Positions 8,609 to 17,521 of a stretch of DNA of 64,000 nucleotides are shown in pieces; within the stretch, counting starts at the first letter, position 1; each line of letters begins with the position of its first letter. A model generated the notes under the pieces. That model did no database searches. It saw only the letters and a program-made list of their open reading frames with translations, and was not told the origin of the DNA. Source of the stretch: VGXO01 sp964614695 (GTDB lineage: Bacteria > Planctomycetota > Phycisphaerae > Phycisphaerales > SM1A02); NCBI GenBank assembly GCA_964614695.1, contig CAZTMB010000001.1, positions 27,706-91,705 on the forward strand, given 5' to 3'. Position numbers and translations under genes: made by a program.

Positions 8609-9706
8609 TCATCGCAGCGAGGCGAGGTAGTCGACCACCGCGTCGAGCTGCGCGTCGTCGAGCTTGAGGGAAGGCATGTTGCAGCCGGGCTTGAGCGTCT
8701 GCGGATCGTCGATCCACTGTCGCAGCGTGTCGCGATCGAGCGGCGCGACGCCCGCGCCGATCGTCGCCCGGCTCATGAGGTGGGTGAGGTTCGGACCGAA
8801 GGCGCCGTCGGAGACGCCCGCGATGTCGTGGCACGACTGGCACGCGAAGGCGAGGAAGACCTCCTTGCCGCGCCGCGTCGACTCGTCGTCGACCGGAGGC
8901 TGCTGCTGGTTGGCGACCCAGGCGTCGAATCCGAGCGGTCCGTCCAGTTCGCGAGCCTCGACCCGCAGCAGCATGTTCGCGTGCTGGGTGCCGCAGTACT
9001 CGGCGCACTGGCCGAGGAAGACCCCGGGCCTCTCCGCCTCGAACCACAGGTTGTTGGGATGGCCGGGAATGCAATCTATTTTGCCCGCGAGCTGCGGGAC
9101 CCACCAGGAGTGGTTGACGTCGGCGGAGTGCAGCTCGAGCCAGATCGGCCGGCCTGCGGGGACGACGAGTTCGTTCGCGGTGACGATGCCGAAGTCCGGA
9201 TAGCGGTACTCCCACCACCACTGGTGCCCGATGACCACGACCTTGAGGGCGTTCTCCGGCGGCGAGCTTCGTTCGATCTCGCGGATGAGCCGCACCGACG
9301 TGAGCGTCAGCACGAACACGATGACGATCGGAATGACCGTCCACGCGAGTTCGACCGGATTGCTGCCGTAGACCTGACGAGGCTCCGCGTCGCCTTCGGA
9401 GGCAGCGGCGGACTTCGCGGCGCGGTACTTGAGGATCGCGTGGACGAGCGCGCCCTGCACCACCACGAAGATCGCCGCGCAGATCGCCAGCAGCAGCCAA
9501 CTGAGCGTCTCGATGTCCGCCGCGGGCGGGCTCGCGGGATCGAACATCGTCGGGATCGTCGGCATCGGCAGGCCGGTGCTCGGATCGCAGATCTCCGAGA
9601 TCGCGTCGGGCGCGAGCGCCGGCGGCGCCGAGCCGAGGGTTCGTGTGGCGAGCAGGAGCACCGGAGCCGCGATTGCAACCTGGAGAGAGCGGCCGAAGTG
9701 CCTCAT
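8609..9706 (-). CDS. coxB: Cytochrome c oxidase subunit II with C-terminal haem c (caa3 type)
   Basis: 365 aa from the ATG at the right-hand end. The frame stays open upstream only as a shadow of guaA. N-terminal signal/anchor, two transmembrane helices (~60-85 and ~120-145), then a cupredoxin domain with the CuA set GQCAEYCGTQHANM (C-x3-C-x3-H-x2-M) and the aromatic HQWWWEYRYP. The C-terminal ~100 residues add a cytochrome c domain: CQSCH and a later Met in CNMPSL. This makes it a caa3-type subunit II that can accept electrons through a covalent haem c. It is the first gene of the operon; the region to guaA holds the divergent promoters. Confidence 0.95.
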   Translation of the reverse strand: MRHFGRSLQVAIAAPVLLLATRTLGSAPPALAPDAISEICDPSTGLPMPTIPTMFDPASPPAADIETLSWLLLAICAAIFVVVQGALVHAILKYRAAKSAAASEGDAEPRQVYGSNPVELAWTVIPIVIVFVLTLTSVRLIREIERSSPPENALKVVVIGHQWWWEYRYPDFGIVTANELVVPAGRPIWLELHSADVNHSWWVPQLAGKIDCIPGHPNNLWFEAERPGVFLGQCAEYCGTQHANMLLRVEARELDGPLGFDAWVANQQQPPVDDESTRRGKEVFLAFACQSCHDIAGVSDGAFGPNLTHLMSRATIGAGVAPLDRDTLRQWIDDPQTLKPGCNMPSLKLDDAQLDAVVDYLASLR

Positions 9707-9907
9707 GCGTGTCGCCTCGCCGGGGCCAAGGAGGTCGAGATCGTCGGACGACTCGGGTCGTCTGCGTCGCACCGCGTTCCGGTGCGGACGGAGAAGGTAC
9801 CGGTCCGGGCAGCCACCGCAACCATGTGATGACGTGTTCGATTGCGACAGAGAGCCGCTCGCCTCTGCTACCTTCCGCCGCTTCGGTCGTTCCCGGCGGA
9901 GTTTCGC

Positions 9908-11476
9908 ATGCCCAGCGCGATTCCGACGCCGCCTCCCGGCGTCGACACGGTCCTCATCCTCGACTTCGGAAGCCAGTTCGCGCAGCTCATTGCGCGAAGG
10001 ATCCGTGAAGCGGGCGCCTACAGCCTGCTCGTGGCGCCGGATCGGCCGATCGAGGAGTTCGCGAAGCTCTCGCCGAAGGGGATCGTGCTCTCGGGAGGCC
10101 CGTCCTCGGTCACCGAGCGCGAAGCACCGCGTTGCGATCCGCGCATCCTCGACCTCGGCGTGCCGGTCCTGGGGATCTGCTACGGCATGCAGCTCGGGTG
10201 CCAGATCCTCGGGGGACGCGTCGAAGCCGCCGAAGCGCGGGAGTTCGGTCGCACGGCGCTGCGGATCCGCGAGGCGTCCGGCCTGCTCGCGGGATTGCCC
10301 GACCGCACCAGCGTGTGGATGAGCCACGGCGATCAGGTCTCGGAACTCGGCGAGGACTTCGAGGTGCTTGCCTCCTCGGAGACCTGTCCCAACGCCGTCG
10401 TGCGGCATCGGACGAAGCCCTTCTACGGAGTGCAGTTCCATCCGGAGGTCACGCACACGCCGCACGGCGCGGACCTCTTGCGGAACTTCCTCTTCTCGAT
10501 CTGTCGCTGCGACGGCTCGTGGCGGATGAGCGACTACCTCGGCATCGCCTGCGAGCGGATCCGCACCCAGGTGGGCGACGGTCGCGTGATCTGCGGGCTC
10601 TCCGGCGGAGTCGACAGTTCGGTGGTGGCGGCGCTGCTGCAGAAGGCGATCGGCCCGCAGCTCACCTGCATCTTCGTCGACAACGGCCTGCTGCGGACGA
10701 GCGAGCGTGAACTGGTCGAGAGCACCTTTCGTGGCCACTTCGACGCGGATCTGCGCGTCGTCAACGCGTCCGAGGCGTTCCTGGCCGATCTTGCGGGCGT
10801 CGTCGATCCTCAGGAGAAGCGACGCCGCATCGGCCATCGCTTCATCGACGTCTTCCACGAGGCTGCGGCGCAGGTCGGCGGCGCGAAGTTCCTTGCCCAG
10901 GGCACGCTCTACCCCGACGTCATCGAGAGCGGCCACGGCCATGCCGGCACCGCGGCGGGAATCAAGCTGCACCACAACGTCGGAGGGCTCCCGGAGAAGC
11001 TCGGGTTCGAGTTGGTCGAGCCGCTGCGCGAGCTCTTCAAGGACGAGGTCCGAGCGTTGGGTGAAGTGCTCGGCCTGCCGAGCCAGGTGGTCTGGCGGCA
11101 TCCCTTCCCGGGGCCCGGCCTCGCGGTGCGAGTGCTGGGCGAGGTGACGAGAGAGCGCCTGGAGGTGCTGCGTCAGTGCGACGAGATCATGCTCGAGGAG
11201 ATCGTCGCCAACAGCCTCTACCGCAGCACCGATCAGGCCTTCGCGGTCCTGCTGCCGGTGCGGTCGGTGGGCGTGATGGGCGACGGCCGCACCTACGACT
11301 CGGTGGTGGCGATCCGCGCGGTCGAGACGCAGGACTTCATGACCGCCGACTGGGCTCGCATTCCCTACGACGTGCTCGCCTCGATCAGCAACCGCATCAT
11401 CAACGAGGTGCGCGGCGTCAACCGGGTCGTCTACGACATCTCGAGCAAGCCGCCCGCGACGATCGAGTGGGAGTGA
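9908..11476 (+). CDS. guaA: GMP synthase (glutamine-hydrolysing)
   Basis: 522 aa. Converts XMP to GMP with ATP and glutamine. The N-terminal class I amidotransferase has the catalytic Cys in GICYGMQ and the His-Glu pair in QFHPEVTHT. The ATP-pyrophosphatase domain has the P-loop GLSGGVDSSV. The C-terminal dimerisation domain contains HPFPGPGL and ends with the typical TIEWE. The ATG is chosen over one 22 codons upstream because GGCGGAG sits at ribosome-binding distance and the amidotransferase domain starts just after it. Divergent from coxB. Confidence 0.97.
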   Translation: MPSAIPTPPPGVDTVLILDFGSQFAQLIARRIREAGAYSLLVAPDRPIEEFAKLSPKGIVLSGGPSSVTEREAPRCDPRILDLGVPVLGICYGMQLGCQILGGRVEAAEAREFGRTALRIREASGLLAGLPDRTSVWMSHGDQVSELGEDFEVLASSETCPNAVVRHRTKPFYGVQFHPEVTHTPHGADLLRNFLFSICRCDGSWRMSDYLGIACERIRTQVGDGRVICGLSGGVDSSVVAALLQKAIGPQLTCIFVDNGLLRTSERELVESTFRGHFDADLRVVNASEAFLADLAGVVDPQEKRRRIGHRFIDVFHEAAAQVGGAKFLAQGTLYPDVIESGHGHAGTAAGIKLHHNVGGLPEKLGFELVEPLRELFKDEVRALGEVLGLPSQVVWRHPFPGPGLAVRVLGEVTRERLEVLRQCDEIMLEEIVANSLYRSTDQAFAVLLPVRSVGVMGDGRTYDSVVAIRAVETQDFMTADWARIPYDVLASISNRIINEVRGVNRVVYDISSKPPATIEWE

Positions 11477-11551
11477 CCGGTTCGCGGAGCGAGATCGCCG
11501 CGCGACGCGGGACGATGAGATCGCGGCGTCGGCGACGATCGAAGCGTCGAC

Positions 11552-12736
11552 TCAATCCCGCCGGAAGGAGTTCCGCGAGATCATGAGCTCGAGCGTCGCG
11601 CAGACCAGTTCGACCTCGCGCTCGGAGAGACCTTCGTAGAAAGGGAGGCAGATCGCGCGGTCCGCGGCGCGCTCCGCCACGGGATGACTGCCCGACGCAT
11701 GCCCCACGCGATGACCGTGGCGAGGCAGCGTCGGGACCGCGAGAGGACCCTCGCTGGCGCCGATCTCGTGCCGGCGCATGCCGGCGAGGATCTCGTCGCG
11801 ATCGAACCGGCTGAAGCGGTCGGAGAGGCGGATGCAGAATCGCGGCCAGCAGCCGCCGCCGTCTCCCCGAGGTGCCGGCAGGATCAGTTCGGTCTGGCTC
11901 GCGAGATGCCGCACGTAGAAGTCCGCGAGTCGGCGTCGCGCCTCGATCGCCGCATCGATGCGACGGAGCCGGTTGCTCGCGATCGCGGCGCGGAGGTCGT
12001 CGAGCGGGCTGTCGACACCGACGCGTTCGAGCGATGCCGCCGAGTCGGCGCTGCCGCCATCGCGATAGCGGCGGCACTGCGAGGCGAGGCGATCGTCGTG
12101 CGTCACGAGCACCGTCGCGCCCGAGGCCGGCACGGCGCGTTCGTCGGTCATCGCGAAGATCGCGATGCGGCCGAAGCGTCCGACCGGCTCGCCGCCGACG
12201 GTCGCGCCGATCGCATCGCTCGCGTCCTCGACGAGCGGGATCTCGTGCTTGGTGCAGAGTCGCGCGAGGGCCTCGAGTCCGCCCGCATCGCCGAGCAGGG
12301 TGAATGCGAGCACCGCGCGGGTCCGCTCCGTGACGAGCCGATCGGCGATCTCGGCGGTGAGGCCGAGGCTGCGCGGATCGACGTCGGCGAAGACCGGCGT
12401 CGCATGGGCCCGCACCACCGCGTCGGCCGCCTCGACCGCCCCGAGCGCGGGCACGATCACCTCGTCGCCGGGGCCGATGCCGAGGGCCCGCAGGGCGATC
12501 TCGAGCCCGCCTCCGGGAGAGCCTGCGGCGACGCCGTAGGGCCGCCGCGCGAGCTCCGCGACCTGATGCTCGAGCGAACGCACGCTCGAGCCGGCAGCGC
12601 TCGGCCGCAGCGCGGCGCGAAGGCACTCGAGGTCGTGCTCGTCGACGAACGGGAGATGCAGCGGGATCGGGTGGGCCACGTGTGGTCCGAATCGCCAGCG
12701 ATGGCGACGTTCAGGGTTCGGCGAAGACGCCCGCAA
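11552..12736 (-). CDS. DegT/DnrJ/EryC1-like aminotransferase-fold protein, catalytic Lys apparently absent
   Basis: 394 aa with the fold of sugar aminotransferases: N-terminal IPLHLPFVDEHD, the AAGSPGG phosphate-loop region, the PLP-pyridine Asp in VEDASDAIGA (~170), and a C-terminal His/Pro-rich segment. At the position of the PLP-binding lysine (normally S-F-x-x-x-K) the sequence is FAMTDERAVPASGA (~195-207) with no lysine at all, so it may not be a transaminase. The ATG lies 26 nt inside the preceding gene; a GTG 19 codons later is an alternative start. It converges on guaA. Possible roles are a regulator or a dehydratase-like DegT variant; not determined. Confidence 0.75.
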   Translation of the reverse strand: MRASSPNPERRHRWRFGPHVAHPIPLHLPFVDEHDLECLRAALRPSAAGSSVRSLEHQVAELARRPYGVAAGSPGGGLEIALRALGIGPGDEVIVPALGAVEAADAVVRAHATPVFADVDPRSLGLTAEIADRLVTERTRAVLAFTLLGDAGGLEALARLCTKHEIPLVEDASDAIGATVGGEPVGRFGRIAIFAMTDERAVPASGATVLVTHDDRLASQCRRYRDGGSADSAASLERVGVDSPLDDLRAAIASNRLRRIDAAIEARRRLADFYVRHLASQTELILPAPRGDGGGCWPRFCIRLSDRFSRFDRDEILAGMRRHEIGASEGPLAVPTLPRHGHRVGHASGSHPVAERAADRAICLPFYEGLSEREVELVCATLELMISRNSFRRD

Positions 12737-14306
12737 GCGCCTGATCGAGACGTCCGCTGCGGCGAAGGAAGAGCCACGCCGCCTGCACCTGCAATGCCGG
12801 ATCGAGTCGCCCGCCGCCGCCCGCGGCGACGCCGAGCTGGTCGAGCTCCTCGCGGCTGAGCGACTCGTCGGTCCGGGCGATCGCGAGCAGCGCGAGCGAG
12901 TCGCACCGGCGGCCGGACTTGCCGAGCACGACCCGACCGAGTCGCGCGGCGGCAGCGCGATCCTCGGCAGCGAGGACTCCCACGAGCATCGCTTCGAGAA
13001 TCGCCTCGTCGCTGCGGGCCGCCTCCTCGACGAGCGGCGCGAGCCGATCTGGATCCAGCGAAGCGAGCCGGGTCGTCGCCTCGATCGCCACCGGCAGCAT
13101 GGACGGATCGAGCTGGCGCGAGACGAGATCCCGGAGGATCGACTCGTAGAAGGGCGCCGCGACCTCGATCGGCTGGTCGAGCAGGGCGGTCATCGCCCAG
13201 GCGACCGAGAGGCGATGGCCGCCTTCGAGCACCGCGCGAAGCGCTTCGCCCTGGCCCTCGCCGGCCTCGATCGCTCGGGCCGCCGTGGCGAGCGACTCGA
13301 GCACGGCGCCCTGACCGTCGAGCATCGCGAGGGTCTCCGACTGCAGCCGGATCTCCGAAGCGAGCAGCAGCAGGGCCGCCCGGAGTCGACCGCTGCCGGA
13401 GGTTTCCCGGGCGAAGACGTCTTCCCAGAGATCGACGCCCGCGACTTCGTCGATCGCGAGAAGCGCCGCGAGGCTCGCGAGGCTCGCCGAGCGGTCGCTC
13501 CGCTCATCGACCGCGAGTTCCGCCAGGATCGCCTTCGCCTCGGGGCTCTTGAGCCGCTCGGCCTCCTGCGCGAAGGTGAGGATCGCGCGGTTGCGAGCCT
13601 CCGGGCCGAGACGGTCGAGGCGCTCAAGGACCCGGTCGAGATGCCATGCCTCGTCGAGGCGATCGGCGAGCAGCAACGCCGCCACCACCGAGATGTCCGG
13701 GTTCTCGTGATCGACCAGTTGCCGAAGCTCCTCGATCGGCGCGTCGCCGCCGCGACGGACGCGGGTGGAGAGGATCGCGAGGCGATCCTCCGGCGCGAGT
13801 CCCTTCCACTGCAGCATGGCGGTGGTCTCGTCGACGCCGACCCGATCGAGCGCGATCGCGGCCCGGATGCCCGCGGCGCGCTCGCGGGGATCCTCGATCT
13901 GCTCGAGCAGGAAGGTCTCGACCGAACCGTCGGAGAGTTCCGCGAGGCCGAGGATCCCGTCGAGTTGCAGCGTCCAGTGCGAGGCCTGGACCAGGGATTG
14001 GAAGAGCGGACGGAGCGACGGGTCGCGGAGCTGGCGAAGCGAGGTGAGCAGCACGTGATGCCCGCCGTCGGGACGGTAGTTCACCGCGTCGCGGATCTGG
14101 CGGGTCGCGCCCTCGATCGGATCGACCGGTCCGTACGGCGAGGGCGGCTTCGACTGCCACGGCGTCGTCTCGGCGAAGCCGTCATGCGTCCCGGCGAGGA
14201 TCGCCGCGGCGAAGAGCGCCGCGGAGATCGTCCCGCGGAAGGTCGGGGCAACACGTCGGCGGCGGGAGCGCCGCGACGGGCCGGTGCAGGCCGATGGCAG
14301 GGGCAC
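12711..14306 (-). CDS. Exported helical-repeat protein of unknown function
   Basis: 531 aa from a GTG with AAGGAG six nt upstream; the frame is also open from a GTG seven codons earlier. A basic N-region (RRSRRRR) and a hydrophobic core ending near GFAET look like a signal peptide. The mature part is almost entirely short Ala/Leu/Glu-rich helices in pairs, like HEAT/armadillo-type repeats (e.g. HWTLQLDGILGLAEL, RAAGIRAAIAL). No catalytic motif is visible. It overlaps the DegT-like gene by about 26 nt and lies 89 nt downstream of dnaA. Function unknown; protein-protein scaffolding in the periplasm is a guess. Confidence 0.7.
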   Translation of the reverse strand: MPLPSACTGPSRRSRRRRVAPTFRGTISAALFAAAILAGTHDGFAETTPWQSKPPSPYGPVDPIEGATRQIRDAVNYRPDGGHHVLLTSLRQLRDPSLRPLFQSLVQASHWTLQLDGILGLAELSDGSVETFLLEQIEDPRERAAGIRAAIALDRVGVDETTAMLQWKGLAPEDRLAILSTRVRRGGDAPIEELRQLVDHENPDISVVAALLLADRLDEAWHLDRVLERLDRLGPEARNRAILTFAQEAERLKSPEAKAILAELAVDERSDRSASLASLAALLAIDEVAGVDLWEDVFARETSGSGRLRAALLLLASEIRLQSETLAMLDGQGAVLESLATAARAIEAGEGQGEALRAVLEGGHRLSVAWAMTALLDQPIEVAAPFYESILRDLVSRQLDPSMLPVAIEATTRLASLDPDRLAPLVEEAARSDEAILEAMLVGVLAAEDRAAAARLGRVVLGKSGRRCDSLALLAIARTDESLSREELDQLGVAAGGGGRLDPALQVQAAWLFLRRSGRLDQALAGVFAEP

Positions 14307-14395
14307 GAGCATCTCCTTCGTCGTCACGAGGCGAGTGTAGCGGCGGTCGCGGCGCCGCCGACGCGGTCGCGGCGACCGTCATCGACCCCGAAGCA

Positions 14396-15889
14396 TCACG
14401 GGTTCCGAAGCAGGGCGTGGCTCAAGCGGTCGACCGACTCGCGAAGCCGTTCCGCATCGCTTCCGGGAGCCTCCATCGCCTCGCGGGTCCTCGCCTCGGC
14501 CGCATGGATCGCCGAGTGATTGCGGCGTCCGAGGCCGCGGGCGATCTCCGGGAAGCTCAGCGTGGTCAGTCGGCGGGCGAGGTGCGCGACGATGCCTCGG
14601 GCTTCGCTGGCGCGGCGAAGCTTCGAGCCCCCGAGGATCTCCTCGCGGTCGATCTCGAGATGCTCCGAGACCGCCTCGACGATCGAACCGAGTCGGATCG
14701 GCGTGCGCCGCGCGACGCGGCGGTCCTCCTCGAGCAGTTGCTCGACGAGCAGCATGCCGACCTCGCCGCGGAACTCGCCCGAACCTTCGCCGAGCGAGGC
14801 AAGCGCCGCGAGCTTCGCGATCGCGCCTTCGAGTTCGCGGGCCGAGCCCACGAAGCGGCCGACGAGGCACTCCTCCGCGGCTTCGCCGAGACGCAGTCCC
14901 CGCTGCATCGCCAGCCGACGCAGCAGCGTGCGGCGGGTTTCGCGATCGGGCGACTCGACGCGGACGACCATGCCCGCGAGGAAACGGCTCACCAGCGAGC
15001 GATGGAACCGGCCGATCTGACGCGGGTGCTCGTCGGAGGCGAGCACGACCCGGGACCCGCCGAGGGCGATCGAGTCGAGGGTGTGCAGGAACTCGCTCTG
15101 CGTCGCGGTCTTGTTCGAGAGGAAGTGGACGTCGTCGATCGCAAGGAGCTCGAGACCACGGAAGCGTCGACGGAAGGACTCGAGCGATCCGCTGCGGACC
15201 GAGGCGATGAACTCGTTCGTGAACGCCTCGCCGGTCGTGTAGCGGATCTTCGCGGATCGAATCCGCTCGCGGCGTCGGCGGCAGATCGCCTGCAGCAGAT
15301 GGGTCTTGCCGACCCCGCACTCCCCATGCAGGAAGAGCATCCGGTCGGCCGCATCGTCGGCGTCGGCGATGCGGCGGGCCGCGTCGAAGGCGAGTCGATT
15401 GCCGTCTCCCACCACGAAGTCCTCGAGCCGCCGCCACGTGTCGGAGGGATGAGGACGGGGGCCCGGGCGAACGGACGACCCCGGCGCGAGGAGGGCCGGA
15501 ACCGGATCGATCGCGAGCGATTCGGACGCGGAGGACGCTCGCGAAGTCGTCTCGCCTCGCGGGGTGGGGTCGGCCTCGCCACGGGATGGACCGCGTCCGC
15601 GACCGGGGGCGTCCTCCGTCGGGTGGGACGGTGCCGCGGGCGCTCGGACTTCGATCCGAGCCGCCTCGCCGAGCCCAAGGCTTTCTCGGGCCACGTCCCG
15701 CAACGCGTCGGCGAAGTTCCGGCCGATCCAGTCCGCGGCGTATCCCGACGTGGCCACCACTTCGAGGTCACCGTTGCGCACCGCGTAGCGGGTGCCTTGA
15801 CCGAACCACATCTCGACCTTCCGGTTGCCAAGTCGTCGAGCGAGCCCGTGAGAGATTCGCGAGGGGTCGATCGAGGCGGTGTGGCTCAT
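14396..15889 (-). CDS. dnaA: Chromosomal replication initiator DnaA
   Basis: 497 aa from an ATG; the longer open frame upstream has no support. Domain I is at ~1-75, domain II is a Pro/Ser/Arg-rich linker (~80-150), and domain III is an AAA+ ATPase with Walker A GECGVGKTHLL, Walker B LLAIDDVHFL and a sensor region around SRFLAGMVVRVE. Domain IV has the DNA-binding helix FPEIARGLGRRNHSAIHAA. The Walker A and box-binding signatures are slightly divergent (GVGK rather than GLGK; RRNHSAIHA rather than RDHTTVLHA). dnaN and recF, usual neighbours, are not here. The 466 bp upstream may contain an origin or autoregulatory sites. Confidence 0.95.
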   Translation of the reverse strand: MSHTASIDPSRISHGLARRLGNRKVEMWFGQGTRYAVRNGDLEVVATSGYAADWIGRNFADALRDVARESLGLGEAARIEVRAPAAPSHPTEDAPGRGRGPSRGEADPTPRGETTSRASSASESLAIDPVPALLAPGSSVRPGPRPHPSDTWRRLEDFVVGDGNRLAFDAARRIADADDAADRMLFLHGECGVGKTHLLQAICRRRRERIRSAKIRYTTGEAFTNEFIASVRSGSLESFRRRFRGLELLAIDDVHFLSNKTATQSEFLHTLDSIALGGSRVVLASDEHPRQIGRFHRSLVSRFLAGMVVRVESPDRETRRTLLRRLAMQRGLRLGEAAEECLVGRFVGSARELEGAIAKLAALASLGEGSGEFRGEVGMLLVEQLLEEDRRVARRTPIRLGSIVEAVSEHLEIDREEILGGSKLRRASEARGIVAHLARRLTTLSFPEIARGLGRRNHSAIHAAEARTREAMEAPGSDAERLRESVDRLSHALLRNP

Positions 15890-16355
15890 GGGCGACCGTG
15901 AGGGGAGAGGCGGGCGGATCGGGTGAACCGGCGAGCCCTCGCGGAGGCGTGGTCTGCCGACCACGCGCCGCGAGTCGATGGCTCGCCGGGCATCTCGAGT
16001 CGTTCGCCGACGCGGGTGGATCCAACGGTCGCGGTCGAGACGCTTCGCCTCGCCGACACGCCCGATCGATCCGACACGCGGCGGAACCACCGAGCCGCCG
16101 CCCCCAACGACAGAAGCGTCGATGCGGAGGAGGAAGGCTCGGGGTGCCCGTCCCTGGGTCGGCGGGAAATCTACGCGGCGAGATTCCGTGCTCAAGCCGA
16201 GAATTCGTCGCGTCGAGGTCTCGCGATGCGCAAACCCCGGTGGCGCTCGGGCGGAAGCGAATTCTCCACGGGATCGGCGCCCGGCTGTCCGCACGTTGTG
16301 GACAACCTCGCGCTCTTGCGGGGGTCGGCGATTCCTCGTAGCGCCGCGGCGCGAC
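15890..16355. other. 466-bp region upstream of dnaA without a convincing gene
   Basis: Several frames are open across this stretch, but their composition is Arg/Ser-rich in the way of shadows. It holds one DnaA-box-like 9-mer near its right end and a weaker match (TTCTCCACG, 16262-16270 area). It should contain the dnaA promoter. I see no clear AT-rich unwinding element, so calling it oriC would go beyond the sequence. Confidence 0.5.
16297..16305 (-). promoter_or_regulatory. DnaA-box-like 9-mer
   Basis: The minus strand reads TTGTCCACA, one mismatch from the consensus TTATCCACA. It lies ~410 bp upstream of the dnaA start, with flanking arms GTTGT/ACAAC around the centre. A single good box suits autoregulation better than a full origin. 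Confidence 0.45.
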
Positions 16356-17381
16356 TCACGCGAGCGATCGAACCAGTGCCACCCGCAGACCTCCGGGCAC
16401 GAATCCATGACGCCGGTAGAGACGCAGCGCCGGCGTGTTGCGGTCGTCGACCGCCAACGCCACCCGCGGCGGTTCCGCCGGGCCAAGCCGCGAGAGCGCG
16501 TGACGGAGGAGCACGGCGCCAAGTCCGCGGCCTCGGGCTTCAGGCACCAGTCCGAAGTAGACGAGTTCGGTGCAGCCGGCCTCGGGATTGGGATTGAGCA
16601 GCGCCAGCCCCGCCGGCACCCCGCCGAGATCGAGGCTGAACCACAGGTCGGGATCGAAGCAGCCGGATCCCCGATGGCCCTCGAGCACATCCTCGGTGCG
16701 ACGGAGGCCCGCGAGCCCGGGGCAATCGAGCGTCCGTTCGTAGGTCCGGGCGAGCAACGAGGCCAGCGATGCCGGAGCCGCCTGCCCACAAGTCGCGATC
16801 GAAACGCGATCGGGGCTCGGAAGTTCATCGCGGACCAGACGCGTTCGTTCCGCCTCCATGAACCGCAGCCTCGCGAGGTGACGCAGGCCGGCGTCGCTCG
16901 CGGCGGCGATCTCGAGGCGACGCGAGGGATCGAACATCGCCTGGATGAGCGCCGCATCGCCACCCGCGACCGAATCGAGCACCCGCCGGATCGTGGTGGA
17001 GGCTCTCACGCGATCCTGCGGACCTTGCAGCGGAGACAGCACCAGTCCGAGCGTCCGTCCCGGGTTTCGCACCGCGACGGCCACGACGCTGAAGGCGCCC
17101 GACTCGCCGCGGCTCGCCTCGATGGCTTCAAGACGCAGCGAACCGCTCTCGACTCGCTCGAGGACTCTTCTGGCCGTTCCGGAGTCGCCGCCCACGAGGC
17201 ATCGAAACGCCTCCGGCCACTCCTCGGCCGCGACGGTTGCGCTGTGAATCGCGGGGTTCGAAACGGCCGGGTCGCCAAGTCGTCCCGCCTCGCCGCTCGG
17301 TTCGGCGGACGCGATCGCCGCCGCGGAGTCGTCTTGACGCTCCGGAGCAGGGGCATCGGCTGGCGGCGCGGGATCCGTCAT
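16356..17381 (-). CDS. GNAT-family N-acetyltransferase
   Basis: 341 aa. The C-terminal ~90 residues contain the acetyl-CoA signature PEARGRGLGAVLLRHAL and the terminal NTPALRLYRRHGF, as in GNAT enzymes of the MshD/RimI kind. The preceding ~200 residues look like a second, degenerate GNAT unit (LGLVLSPLQGPQDRVRA and FMEAERTRLVRDE). The first ~45 residues are a low-complexity Ala/Pro/Glu tail. Substrate unknown. It is divergent from the exported-protein gene to its right, with a 140-bp shared upstream region. Confidence 0.8.
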   Translation of the reverse strand: MTDPAPPADAPAPERQDDSAAAIASAEPSGEAGRLGDPAVSNPAIHSATVAAEEWPEAFRCLVGGDSGTARRVLERVESGSLRLEAIEASRGESGAFSVVAVAVRNPGRTLGLVLSPLQGPQDRVRASTTIRRVLDSVAGGDAALIQAMFDPSRRLEIAAASDAGLRHLARLRFMEAERTRLVRDELPSPDRVSIATCGQAAPASLASLLARTYERTLDCPGLAGLRRTEDVLEGHRGSGCFDPDLWFSLDLGGVPAGLALLNPNPEAGCTELVYFGLVPEARGRGLGAVLLRHALSRLGPAEPPRVALAVDDRNTPALRLYRRHGFVPGGLRVALVRSLA

Positions 17382-17521
17382 GTCCGAAGCCTAAGCCTGC
17401 ACGGGGGCAAGGCGGAAGCAACCGACAGGTCTCGGGTCTCGGATCGACGAGGATCCTCCGGTACACTTCGCGACCTTCAGGCTCGGACGTTCCGGACGAG
17501 CCCGCCTTCGAGGACGTCCCC

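Noticed and set aside
15586..16341. Open frame running from dnaA into its upstream region
   Set aside because: Arg/Ser-rich, no ribosome binding site and no domain; the region is better read as non-coding.
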